Source of the DNA: Candidatus Zhuqueibacterota bacterium | GTDB taxonomy: Bacteria > Zhuqueibacterota > Zhuqueibacteria > Residuimicrobiales > Oceaniaggregativiventaceae | DNA: 64,000 nt | Direction: 5' to 3' | Assembly: GCA_014728115.1 (NCBI GenBank) | Contig: WJME01000100.1 | Coordinates: 1 to 64,000, forward strand | Part shown: piece by piece, positions 26,366-34,744 of the stretch | Layout: each line of letters starts with the position of its first letter | How positions within the stretch are numbered: position 1 is the stretch's first letter | Translations under genes and position numbers: made by a program | Notes under the pieces: generated by a model | Seen by the model: the letters and a program-made list of their open reading frames with translations, nothing else | Database searches by the model: none | Told to the model about the DNA's origin: nothing

Positions 26366-27082
26366 TTATTCCCACTCGTCGATATGTATTTTTTCGGTTT
26401 GCACACCTTTTTGCACCAACTGAGCAGAAAGTGTATCGATCATTGCCGGAGGGCCGGACAAATAAAACTCGGGAGCTGGGTTTGTTTGCACCCGTGGCCA
26501 GATGGCAGACACATCGAGGCGGCCTCTATGGACCCCGGAAAGTCCTTCCGGTTCCTGCTCGACAAAATAAAACACAGACAGATTGGGCAACAGATCCTGC
26601 CAATTATCGAGTCGATCTTTGAACAACAGATCTTGAGGTGTTTTGACGCCATAGCAAAGCCATATGAGCCGGTCCACCTTTTTATCCGCAGCCCATTGTA
26701 AATAGGATAGAAAAGGGGTGATCCCCGTCCCCCCGCCAATAAAGACTGCGGGATGGCCAGAATCAAATGTAAATTCGCCATAAGGCAGTTTGAGCCAGAC
26801 GGTATCCCCGACCTGTATCTCTTGCATCATTCTTTGGGTAAACGGGCCTTTGACCACAAAGGTCAGTTCGAGTTGATCGCGTCGGGTCGGTGAACTCGCG
26901 ATTGAAAAGACTCTGGATTCAGGCCAGGCAAAACTCGGATCATATTCGTCAAGAGCCAGATGCAAAAACTGACCGGGCTTGAACCGTGGACATCTTTGGG
27001 GTTCCAGCACCAGAGAGCAGTGCGTTTGGCTATGCCGGTGCACCTGGCTTATCCGGGCAGGAATCTTTGTGACAATTGCCAT
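26366..27082 (-). CDS. Short FAD/NAD(P)H reductase, likely partner of RfbH
   Basis: 238 residues of the ferredoxin-NADP reductase fold: FAD motif RVFSIASSP (R57, S60) and nucleotide motif GGGTGITPFLS (from 116), ending HIDEWE. In CDP-3,6-dideoxyhexose synthesis the E3 reductase (AscD/DdhD) passes electrons to RfbH and normally has an extra plant-type [2Fe-2S] domain of about 90 residues. That domain and its cysteine cluster are absent here. Gene lies 43 nt downstream of rfbH, so the role as its electron donor is the best guess. Confidence 0.75.
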   Translation of the reverse strand: MAIVTKIPARISQVHRHSQTHCSLVLEPQRCPRFKPGQFLHLALDEYDPSFAWPESRVFSIASSPTRRDQLELTFVVKGPFTQRMMQEIQVGDTVWLKLPYGEFTFDSGHPAVFIGGGTGITPFLSYLQWAADKKVDRLIWLCYGVKTPQDLLFKDRLDNWQDLLPNLSVFYFVEQEPEGLSGVHRGRLDVSAIWPRVQTNPAPEFYLSGPPAMIDTLSAQLVQKGVQTEKIHIDEWE

Positions 27083-27125
27083 AGCGCTATTCCAAATGGT
27101 TTTTTTTGTGCTGTCGCAGGGTCAT

Positions 27126-28445
27126 CTATTCTTTGCGCTTTTGATCGAAAAATGAAGAAAAAACATTCAAAATATAATCGATATGAGCCGGGGTCATACC
27201 GGGATAGAGACCTACAAAAAAAGTGTTTTCCGTGATATAGTCGGTATTTGTAAGCTCCCCGACCACCCGATGTTCGATATCCATAAATGCCGGATGACGC
27301 AACAGATTGCCACTGAACAGGTTACGGGTTTCGATTTGATGGGTTTCGAGAAATTCCGTGAGTTCATTCCGGGTAAAATCAGCGTCAGGTCTTACAGAAA
27401 TGATCAAGCTGAACCATGCCGGATCGCTTTTTGGTGTAGGTTGGGCCACTGATATTTGATCTGCAAAAGGCTCCAATCCCTTGGAGAGCAGGGCATAATT
27501 CTCTTTGCGTTTTTCAACAAAAGAATCGACTTTGGCCATTTGGGCTGTGCCGATAGCGGCTTGCATATCCGTCATTTTCAGATTATAGCCGATATGTGAA
27601 TAGACATATTTATGGTCATACCCTTTGGGTAAGGTGCCGAACTGTTGCGTAAATCTTTTTCCGCAGGTATTGTTTTCTCCGCCTTCGCAATAACAATCAC
27701 GGCCCCAGTCCCGAAAAGAACGCACCAACCTGCCCAGCTCATCATCTGCAGTCAGGACAGCTCCTCCCTCACCGGTCGTGATATGATGCGCGGGATAAAA
27801 GGAAAGCGTGGCCAGATGGCCAAATGTACCGGTGAGTTGGCCGTTATAACGACTTGCCAGCGCATCACAATTGTCTTCGATCAGCCACAGGTCGTGTTCG
27901 CGGGCCAGCCGGGTGGCAGTATCGAGATCAAAGGGATTGCCCAGAGTATGAGCGATAAAAATGGCTCTTGTTTTAGGACCGACAGCCTCTTGCAAACGGT
28001 CCGGCATGATATTATAGGTTTCGGGATCCACATCCACAAAAACGGGAATCAGACGATTCTGTACCAGGGGAGCCACAGTGGCCGGAAAGCCCGCAGCGAC
28101 GGTCACGACCTCATCGCCGGGTTTGAGACGACGATCCCCCAGTTTGGGAGATGTCAATGCGCTGATCGCCAAGAGATTGGCTGACGAACCGCTGTTGGCA
28201 AGAATGACATTATCGAGATCGAAAAAATCGGCCAGTTGCGTGCTAAAGGTCTCTGCATATCGTCCTGCCGTAAGCCAAAAATCGAGCGAGGCATCCACCA
28301 GGCTGACCAACTCATGTTCATCAAACACGCGTCCGGCATAATGTACCCGGGATTCGCCGGGAATAAAGGATGTATGAGAAAACTTTGCATCATGATATTG
28401 TTTCACCAGATCGAGAATCTGCTGGCGTATGTGCTGAGCATCCAC
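27126..28445 (-). CDS. rfbH: CDP-4-keto-6-deoxy-D-glucose 3-dehydrase (E1)
   Basis: PMP-dependent, [2Fe-2S] enzyme that removes the C3 hydroxyl of CDP-4-keto-6-deoxyglucose. Length 439, as in the family. SFYPAHHITTGEGG has His220 where ordinary DegT aminotransferases have the PLP lysine. Cysteines at 193, 251, 253 and 261 (in DNCDA and GRDCYC...NTCGKRF) give exactly the C-X57-C-X-C-X7-C cluster spacing known for the Yersinia enzyme. Followed by a flavin reductase and preceded by the split transketolase. Function is secure; the fate of its product is the open question. Confidence 0.95.
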   Translation of the reverse strand: MDAQHIRQQILDLVKQYHDAKFSHTSFIPGESRVHYAGRVFDEHELVSLVDASLDFWLTAGRYAETFSTQLADFFDLDNVILANSGSSANLLAISALTSPKLGDRRLKPGDEVVTVAAGFPATVAPLVQNRLIPVFVDVDPETYNIMPDRLQEAVGPKTRAIFIAHTLGNPFDLDTATRLAREHDLWLIEDNCDALASRYNGQLTGTFGHLATLSFYPAHHITTGEGGAVLTADDELGRLVRSFRDWGRDCYCEGGENNTCGKRFTQQFGTLPKGYDHKYVYSHIGYNLKMTDMQAAIGTAQMAKVDSFVEKRKENYALLSKGLEPFADQISVAQPTPKSDPAWFSLIISVRPDADFTRNELTEFLETHQIETRNLFSGNLLRHPAFMDIEHRVVGELTNTDYITENTFFVGLYPGMTPAHIDYILNVFSSFFDQKRKE

Positions 28446-28454
28446 AAAAGACTC

Positions 28455-29363
28455 CTATTGTTCAATAATTTTCAGGAGAGTCGAGGTCAAATCATCGACA
28501 CCGAGACCCGCTTTTTTTCTCAAAAAGGATTGTGAGCCTACAAGTTTGCAGAAATTTTTATCCAGGCCGATATTGACCACCTGTGTTTCATTCAAAATAT
28601 TGACGATTTGACTTCCCAGACCGTTTATTTTTACATGTTCTTCAATAGTAAACACCTGTTTATAGGCTGAAAAGGACTCACGAACCATCTTGGTAAAAGA
28701 CTCGTTAACCACCGGAATCGAAAAGAGATCCACCGGAATTTGTTTTTTAATAATACGGTCATAGACCGCTTTTGCGGTAGGAAGAATATTGCTGATGCCG
28801 ATCAAGGCTATTTTTGCATCAGCTTGTTTTTCAATCGCAGAGATGGGGGCATAGGTCGCATGCTCATTATGCACCATGGGTTCACCGGCTTTACCCAATC
28901 GAAGATATTTGGGTTCATTGGTAGAGATGGCATAATCCACGCACCAGCGGGTTTCCAGCGGATCGCCGGGCAAAAGCAGCGATATGGAAGGCAGTGTCGA
29001 TAGAATGGCGATATCCTGCACGGCAAAGTGTGAATACCCCAGATTGCCATAACTCAGCCCCCCTCCCACGCTGACGACAGTGACATCCAGATGGTGGTAG
29101 CAGATGTCGTTACGAATTTGCTCCAAACAGCGTAAAGTATTAAAATTGGCAATAGAATATGTAAATACTTTATATCCTTCCCGCGCCAGACCTGCAGCCA
29201 TACCGGTCATATTCTGTTCAGCGACACCTACATTGAGAAATCTATCGGGAAATGTTTCGGCAAACGGTTCTACAACCGAATAGCCCAAATCCCCGACGAG
29301 TAAAAAGATCGATGCATCTTTTTCTGCTTGAACCAACAGGCGCTTGATGAATGCGTTTCTCAT
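28455..29363 (-). CDS. Transketolase C-terminal subunit (split, sugar-branching candidate)
   Basis: 302 residues covering the pyrimidine-binding and C-terminal domains of transketolase. NVGVAEQNMTGMAAGLA holds the conserved catalytic glutamate that activates ThDP. Start overlaps the N-terminal subunit gene by 4 nt (ATGA), and rfbH follows after 9 nt. Two-subunit transketolases are known both in pentose metabolism and in nucleotide-sugar loci. Its place between rfbF/rfbG and rfbH argues for transfer of a two-carbon unit to the 4-keto sugar rather than for a housekeeping role. Confidence 0.9.
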   Translation of the reverse strand: MRNAFIKRLLVQAEKDASIFLLVGDLGYSVVEPFAETFPDRFLNVGVAEQNMTGMAAGLAREGYKVFTYSIANFNTLRCLEQIRNDICYHHLDVTVVSVGGGLSYGNLGYSHFAVQDIAILSTLPSISLLLPGDPLETRWCVDYAISTNEPKYLRLGKAGEPMVHNEHATYAPISAIEKQADAKIALIGISNILPTAKAVYDRIIKKQIPVDLFSIPVVNESFTKMVRESFSAYKQVFTIEEHVKINGLGSQIVNILNETQVVNIGLDKNFCKLVGSQSFLRKKAGLGVDDLTSTLLKIIEQ

Positions 29364-30190
29364 AGTGAATTCTCTAGTTCATGGATGGCTTGTTCGAGCT
29401 GTTCTTTGGAGGGAGAGCGGTAGTGCCAGGCCAGTTGATTTTCCATATAACTCACGCCCTTTCCCTTTATGGTATCAGCAAGCAGCAATTTCGGTACAGC
29501 GTTGTCGAGATCCAGCGAAAAGAGTTGGGTTTGAATGGCTTGCACATCATGACCATCAACGCGGTTGGTCTGCCAGCCAAAGCGTTCGAATTTTTCCTGC
29601 AACGGCTCCAGGTCAATGACCTCCCTGACGCTGCCAAGAGACTGGATTTTGTTATAATCGACCAGCACGATCAGGCGTCCCAACTGCAATTGTGGGGCGA
29701 GCAAGAGTGCTTCCCAGTTCGATCCTTCATCCAATTCCCCGTCGCTCAGCATCACCACGGTTTTGTACGATCGTTTCTGACGCTTTCCGGCGAGCGCGAT
29801 TCCTGTGGCGACAGGCAGAGCGTGACCCAAAGAACCGGTCGACCACTCTACACCGGGCACGGCAGTACTGGCATGCGCCATGAGGGGTGTATTGTCCTGC
29901 CCATAGGTGGTCAAGAGTGTACGGTCAAAATAGCCACAAAGGGCCAGAGTGGCATAGAGCGTCGTACAAGCATGGCCCTTTGAAAGCAAAAAACGATCTC
30001 GCTCCGGATCAAATGGATTGCCCGGATTATGATAGAGATAGTTTCCATAGAGCACGGCCAGCATATCGGCCATAGAGAGTGCACCGCCGATATGCGAGGC
30101 ACGAGCCTGATAGACCATACCCAGTGCCAGTTTGCGAATATCGCGGGCCAATGATTTCAATTCTATGACTGTTTTGGTCTCTTTTGCCAT
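29360..30190 (-). CDS. Transketolase N-terminal subunit (ThDP-binding)
   Basis: 276 residues. SHIGGALSMADMLAVLY and LLSKGHACTTLYATLA are the transketolase N-terminal signatures; LSDGELDEGSNWEA followed by DYNK is the ThDP/metal GDG-N motif with Ser in the first position. Start overlaps the aminotransferase stop by one base (TGATG). Works with the C-terminal subunit encoded next. See the findings for the branched-sugar proposal. Confidence 0.9.
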   Translation of the reverse strand: MAKETKTVIELKSLARDIRKLALGMVYQARASHIGGALSMADMLAVLYGNYLYHNPGNPFDPERDRFLLSKGHACTTLYATLALCGYFDRTLLTTYGQDNTPLMAHASTAVPGVEWSTGSLGHALPVATGIALAGKRQKRSYKTVVMLSDGELDEGSNWEALLLAPQLQLGRLIVLVDYNKIQSLGSVREVIDLEPLQEKFERFGWQTNRVDGHDVQAIQTQLFSLDLDNAVPKLLLADTIKGKGVSYMENQLAWHYRSPSKEQLEQAIHELENSL

Positions 30191-31305
30191 CAGGACACCT
30201 TGAGCAAGCGTTTGATCTGTTGACAGACATAGTCGATTTCCTCCTCGGTGCGGGCATGGCCGCTGGGCAGGTTAATCCCCTTTTCTGCGAGATGATGCGC
30301 CACGGGCGTATCTGCATCGCTAAACATGGGAAAACTGCTCATGGCCGGAAAAAACGGCCGGGTATCGACATTGACGGCTTTTAATTCTGCCTGCAGTTGA
30401 TCACGGCTGATGCCAAAATTGCGATCCAATACAATTGAGCTCATCCAATAGATAGATTTTGTTTCATCATCGTTCGGTTTGTTCAAAGACAACCCTTCGA
30501 CATCACCGAGTCTTTGCAGATACCAGTTAAAGATAGTCTCTTTTTTAGCGATCAGCTCATCGACGCGCTCAAGTTGGCCCAATCCCAGGGCGGCCTGGAT
30601 GTTGGACATTTTATACTTGAACCCGATATCACTAATATCAAAGCCTTTAGCCACACGTCCGTGTTCGGCAAAGTGGCGGGCCTGGGCAAACAAATCATCA
30701 TCGTTCGTGACCAACATTCCACCTTCACCGGTGACCAGCAATTTGGCCCCTTGAAAACTAAATCCGGCCAGGTTCCCCCATTTACCGGCTTTAATGCCTT
30801 TATGCAGGGCTCCGATGGCAGGTGCAGCATCCTCGATGACCAAAAGTCCGTGTTCATCGGCTATGTCTTTAATGGCTGACAAATTGGCCGGCCGGCCATA
30901 GAGATGAACCGGGATGATGGCACGGGTTCTGGCAGTGATGGCCTTTTTCACTTTATCAGGATCGATAGTCCAGGTATCGGGTTCCACATCGACAAAAACA
31001 GGGGTCGCATCGACGTATCGCACCACACTGGCTGAAGCGACCCAGGTTTGATCGGGCACTATGACCTCATCTCCTTTTCCGATTCCACAGGCTGACATGG
31101 CCAAATGAAGTGCACCTGTACAGGATGAAGTCGACATGGCATGTTTGACACCGATATAGTCTGCAAAGGCTTTTTCGAATTTCACGATATATTCGCTCCA
31201 GCGCTCATTCCAGCCATGCGTCACGGCATCATTGACATAGTTAATCTCTTTTTCCGTAATCGACGGGCCTGCCGTCAAAATCATGTGGGGCCACATATTA
31301 GACAC
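30190..31305 (-). CDS. DegT/DnrJ/EryC1/StrS PLP-dependent sugar aminotransferase
   Basis: 371 residues. SFQGAKLLVTGEGG carries the PLP lysine (K188), so unlike RfbH it should be a real transaminase, of the perosamine-synthase-like group. VIEDAAPAIGALHKG and FKYKMSNIQAALGLGQLERV are family marks. Expected to aminate a keto group of a nucleotide sugar, with glutamate as usual donor. An alternative start at MWPHMIL removes the 8-nt overlap with the GNAT gene. Substrate may be the CDP-4-keto-3,6-dideoxy sugar or the ketone of a transketolase-added branch. Confidence 0.9.
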   Translation of the reverse strand: MSNMWPHMILTAGPSITEKEINYVNDAVTHGWNERWSEYIVKFEKAFADYIGVKHAMSTSSCTGALHLAMSACGIGKGDEVIVPDQTWVASASVVRYVDATPVFVDVEPDTWTIDPDKVKKAITARTRAIIPVHLYGRPANLSAIKDIADEHGLLVIEDAAPAIGALHKGIKAGKWGNLAGFSFQGAKLLVTGEGGMLVTNDDDLFAQARHFAEHGRVAKGFDISDIGFKYKMSNIQAALGLGQLERVDELIAKKETIFNWYLQRLGDVEGLSLNKPNDDETKSIYWMSSIVLDRNFGISRDQLQAELKAVNVDTRPFFPAMSSFPMFSDADTPVAHHLAEKGINLPSGHARTEEEIDYVCQQIKRLLKVS

Positions 31306-31999
31306 TCCAGTGATTATAGTGATCTTGCAACACCTGTGGATTTAATTTCATGACCACATAATAGCGATCAATGCTTGCATCAGGAAAGGGCTCATGGTCG
31401 ATCCATTTGAGTTCATCTTTGGTTTCGACTTTATAGAGAGGTATCCGGCCGGTTTCGTCAAATCCGCATCGTTCATAAAAGCGGATCGCATGATCATTAT
31501 CCGACAATACCCGTAAAGAAATCGTATCGAGCTCCAGCCTTTTAAGAGCCCAGGCAGAGAGCGACCAGGTTGCAAATTGCATAAGGCCGGGGATAAGCGA
31601 CTTTCGACCACGCACCACATTATCGATTTCAGCGTTGCGCTGTTCATAATCAAAAGAGGATAAACCCAGATGGCCAATGGCCTGTCCCTTTAAATCTTCT
31701 ATCACAAAAAGTATACGGTCATCTCGTCGCAGCACCAGATTTTCCAGCCAATAGGTGGTTCTTTCTGGGGTGATCTTGAAGATATTTGCAAAGCCAATAG
31801 GATTTTCTTCCCGCCACCGGCTGAACAATTGTGCAAATTCGGGATTGGTTTCCTGCCAGTGAAAGGTTACAGGTTTGAGCCAGGCAATCAAATGGCTTTT
31901 AGCGTCATAAACAGGAACACAGCACAATTCGTGCTGGGATTTCAGGCACTTGTACTGTTCAAAGGTTGTGCGTATTTGCTCTGCAAAAGCAGTTTCCAT
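31298..31999 (-). CDS. GNAT family N-acetyltransferase
   Basis: 233 residues. The GNAT core lies in about 95-190: LFVIEDLKGQAIGHLGL, a pyrophosphate-binding-like region, ISLRVLSDNDHAIRFYERCGF with the classic NxxAIxFYExxGF acetyl-CoA motif. The N-terminal about 80 residues are not recognised. Being next to a sugar aminotransferase it probably N-acylates the amino sugar. Acyl group unknown. Confidence 0.85.
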   Translation of the reverse strand: METAFAEQIRTTFEQYKCLKSQHELCCVPVYDAKSHLIAWLKPVTFHWQETNPEFAQLFSRWREENPIGFANIFKITPERTTYWLENLVLRRDDRILFVIEDLKGQAIGHLGLSSFDYEQRNAEIDNVVRGRKSLIPGLMQFATWSLSAWALKRLELDTISLRVLSDNDHAIRFYERCGFDETGRIPLYKVETKDELKWIDHEPFPDASIDRYYVVMKLNPQVLQDHYNHWSV

Positions 32000-32008
32000 A
32001 AAGACTCC

Positions 32009-32812
32009 TTATTTCAATGCCGGCATCCAGGCCCTGGCCCAGGGAACGTTTTTTCTTGACCAAAGCTCGTTAAGCAGCAAATAATCGCGATACGTATCCA
32101 TGCATTGCCAAAACCCAGGGTGTTGATAAACCATGAGTTCACCTGCGTCAGCCAGCTTTTCGAGGGGAGATTTTTCCAGGATGCAGGCCGGATCATTATC
32201 GAGATAATTGAAAAACTCGCGTTTAAAGATAAAAAAGCCGCCATTGATATAGCCGGGCCGGCCCACGACAGCACCTTTTTCCTGGAATTTCCTCACTGCC
32301 TGTTGTTCAATGACCAACTCTCCCCAACGGCTGGGAGGATTGACGCCGGTCAGGGTGCCGATCTTACCGTGTTGTTTGTGAAAGGCAAGCAGGTCGACAA
32401 GACTGATATCGGCCACGCCGTCGCCATAGGTAACCATGAATAAATCATCCTGATCGATATATTTTTCCAGCAGCTTTATACGAAATCCTGTCATAGAATT
32501 CAAACCGGTCTCGGCCAGGGTAATGGTCCAGTGGGCTTCATCGGAATTCCCGTGAATTTGGCAATTGCGATGATCTCCCAGCTTGAGTGTAAAGTCATTA
32601 TTGTAAAACTCGTAATTTAAAAAATAATCCCGGATGACATTGCCTTGAAAACCGAGTGCCAAAATAAAATCCTTAAAGCCATAATGGCTATAGGTTTTCA
32701 TAATATGCCACAATATAGGTTTTCCTCCGATTTCCACCATGGGTTTTGGTTTAAATTCGGTTTCTTCTTTTAATCTCGTTCCCTGTCCCCCACAAAGAAT
32801 AATGGTTTTCAT
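32009..32812 (-). CDS. rfbF: Glucose-1-phosphate cytidylyltransferase
   Basis: 267 residues, the family length. Makes CDP-glucose from glucose 1-phosphate and CTP. LCGGQGTRLKEETEFKPKPM is the nucleotidyltransferase signature loop; GDGVADI holds the metal aspartates; the tail FWQCMDTYRDYLLLNELW is specific to this family. First committed enzyme of CDP-3,6-dideoxyhexose synthesis. One base separates it from rfbG upstream. Confidence 0.95.
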   Translation of the reverse strand: MKTIILCGGQGTRLKEETEFKPKPMVEIGGKPILWHIMKTYSHYGFKDFILALGFQGNVIRDYFLNYEFYNNDFTLKLGDHRNCQIHGNSDEAHWTITLAETGLNSMTGFRIKLLEKYIDQDDLFMVTYGDGVADISLVDLLAFHKQHGKIGTLTGVNPPSRWGELVIEQQAVRKFQEKGAVVGRPGYINGGFFIFKREFFNYLDNDPACILEKSPLEKLADAGELMVYQHPGFWQCMDTYRDYLLLNELWSRKNVPWARAWMPALK

Positions 32813-32813
32813 G

Positions 32814-33896
32814 TCAAATCCTCATCTGCTTGGCTTGTAACTCTTGATACATTCGAATTTGTGTCTGGCACAGATTGAACATATCTCGATGGTTCAAAAA
32901 AGCATGTTGCCATTCAACAATCAAATCGATAGCCTGATCGATATTCATCGCCGGTTGCCATCCGAGTATATGTCTGGCCTTGCTGATATCCAGGGCAAGC
33001 AGCTTGGCCTCATGCGGCTGAGTGGCATTATGTACATTCAGCCATTCGGCTCCCTCGAATCGCTCAGTCAGTTTTGACACGATCTCGCGAACCGTTACGA
33101 TCGATTCCGCAAGAGGGCCGAAATTCCATGCCCCGCTGAATGTTTCCGGATCTTTCCACAGTTTTTCCGCCAGCAACAAATACCCTGACAAAGGTTCCAG
33201 CACGTGTTGCCAGGGCCGTATTGCCAGAGGGTTTCGAACCGGGATGGGTTCATTTGCGATGATGGCTCTCAGGCAATCGGGAATGATCCGGTCTTTTTGC
33301 CAATCCCCGCCACCGATGACGTTACCGGCTCTGGCTGTGGCCAAGGCTTTATGCGAAAACGCCTGATCAAAAAATGAACTTCTGAAAGCGTCTGACACCA
33401 GCTCGCTGCAACCTTTACTGGCGCTATAAGGATCATACCCGCCCATGCGATCGCTTTCCCGATATCCCCACACCCACTCGCGGTTTTCATAACATTTATC
33501 ACTGGTAATGTTGACGATCGAACGAACCGACTCTGTATTCCGGCAGCATTCCAGAACATTGACGGTGCCGCCAATATTCGTATCCAACGTTGTCTTGGGA
33601 TCCTTGTAAGACTCGCGCACCAGCGGTTGTGCAGCTAAATGAAAAACGATTTCAGGTCGAATACGATCAAACAAGGCTTTGAGTTTTTCATAGTCGCGAA
33701 TATCCAGGATATGGTGATCCAGCTCGGATTCGATTCCGGTAACCACAAAATTATCAGACTCGCTAAAGGGTGGCAGGGCCACTCCTGAAACGTCGGCGTT
33801 GAGATCCAAAAGCCATAATGCCAGCCACGATCCCTTGAATCCGGTATGCCCTGTAACAAGGACTCGTTTGTTTTTATAGAACTGATTTAATTGCAT
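32814..33896 (-). CDS. rfbG: CDP-glucose 4,6-dehydratase
   Basis: 360 residues, extended SDR fold. VTGHTGFKGSWLALWL is the diagnostic NAD-binding start; NITSDKCYENREW and YSASK (Tyr/Lys pair) complete the active site. Converts CDP-glucose to CDP-4-keto-6-deoxy-D-glucose, the substrate of RfbH. First gene of the CDP-sugar block after a 32-nt gap from the deacetylase gene. Confidence 0.95.
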   Translation of the reverse strand: MQLNQFYKNKRVLVTGHTGFKGSWLALWLLDLNADVSGVALPPFSESDNFVVTGIESELDHHILDIRDYEKLKALFDRIRPEIVFHLAAQPLVRESYKDPKTTLDTNIGGTVNVLECCRNTESVRSIVNITSDKCYENREWVWGYRESDRMGGYDPYSASKGCSELVSDAFRSSFFDQAFSHKALATARAGNVIGGGDWQKDRIIPDCLRAIIANEPIPVRNPLAIRPWQHVLEPLSGYLLLAEKLWKDPETFSGAWNFGPLAESIVTVREIVSKLTERFEGAEWLNVHNATQPHEAKLLALDISKARHILGWQPAMNIDQAIDLIVEWQHAFLNHRDMFNLCQTQIRMYQELQAKQMRI

Positions 33897-33928
33897 GAAG
33901 ACTCGATATAAAGTATATCCGGTTAATA

Positions 33929-34735
33929 TTAATGGCGCGGATGAGCAGATACATTTGCGATCAGAGCCAGAATTTCAGGATCTTTCAACACATTCACCTC
34001 TGCGATCCGCTCTGTCAGGTAATGAGTGATTCCGGGCATTTCGTTGTCGATATACAGAGCCGGATGGCACATCCACTCTCCCTTGCCCTGACACGATCGC
34101 AGGATGTTGCGGGCCGTCTTTTTTTTATCTTTTGCCATGGCGAATTCAAACCCATAAAACGGGTGGTTCAACGCACGATCTTTGCCGGCCATCAGGGCCA
34201 TGGACGTTTGTTGTAAGTATGCCTTGTGTGAATCATTTCCAGACCGAACCCATTGTGGCCAGGAGAGTTGACGAATTCTATTCACTGAAAACGTTTTGGC
34301 CAGCTGTTTTACCATTTTTCTCAACGGGGCCAATACATGAATATGATGATGGCTGTCCAGATGATTGATATGCAAACCGACTTGCACGGCTTTTTCCATC
34401 TGCGCGTTCATTTCCCGCCATACATGGCCGAGGTTTATCTGGCCGATATAAAGCCTTTGTGTCAGCTTCCATGGACCCATGAACTGACCATTGCGATTTA
34501 ACAAAGAGCCGACCGTTTCGGGCATCGATACAGGTCTGCCAACCGTTAGGTTGAGATGGAGTCCCGTAAGCAGATCCTGATTTTGTAATAAATACAAACA
34601 AGCGGACTGGAATGCGCACAAATTGACAACAATTGATGTAGAAAAGAGGGCACCCTGCTCAAAGGCACTGATAATCCCCTGATTAATGCCCTGGCTGGCC
34701 CCCATATCGTCAGCATTTATGATCAGGGATCTCAT
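33929..34735 (-). CDS. YdjC/ChbG-HpnK family carbohydrate deacetylase
   Basis: 268 residues. IINADDMGASQGIN has the metal-binding Asp pair, HLNLTVGRPV and HLDSHHHIHV give the histidine ligands, all as in ChbG/HpnK deacetylases. Removes an N-acetyl group from an amino sugar, either on a lipid intermediate or on an oligosaccharide. No signal peptide, so cytoplasmic. Its neighbours are a GT4 and rfbG; together with the GNAT it suggests that amino sugars are handled. Confidence 0.88.
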   Translation of the reverse strand: MRSLIINADDMGASQGINQGIISAFEQGALFSTSIVVNLCAFQSACLYLLQNQDLLTGLHLNLTVGRPVSMPETVGSLLNRNGQFMGPWKLTQRLYIGQINLGHVWREMNAQMEKAVQVGLHINHLDSHHHIHVLAPLRKMVKQLAKTFSVNRIRQLSWPQWVRSGNDSHKAYLQQTSMALMAGKDRALNHPFYGFEFAMAKDKKKTARNILRSCQGKGEWMCHPALYIDNEMPGITHYLTERIAEVNVLKDPEILALIANVSAHPRH

Positions 34736-34744
34736 GAAACTCCT

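Noticed and set aside
28455-30190. YerE-like acetolactate-synthase-type enzyme
   Set aside because: The ThDP genes are two-subunit transketolases by motif (SHIGG, SKGHA, GVAEQNM), not the single-chain FAD/ThDP YerE type.
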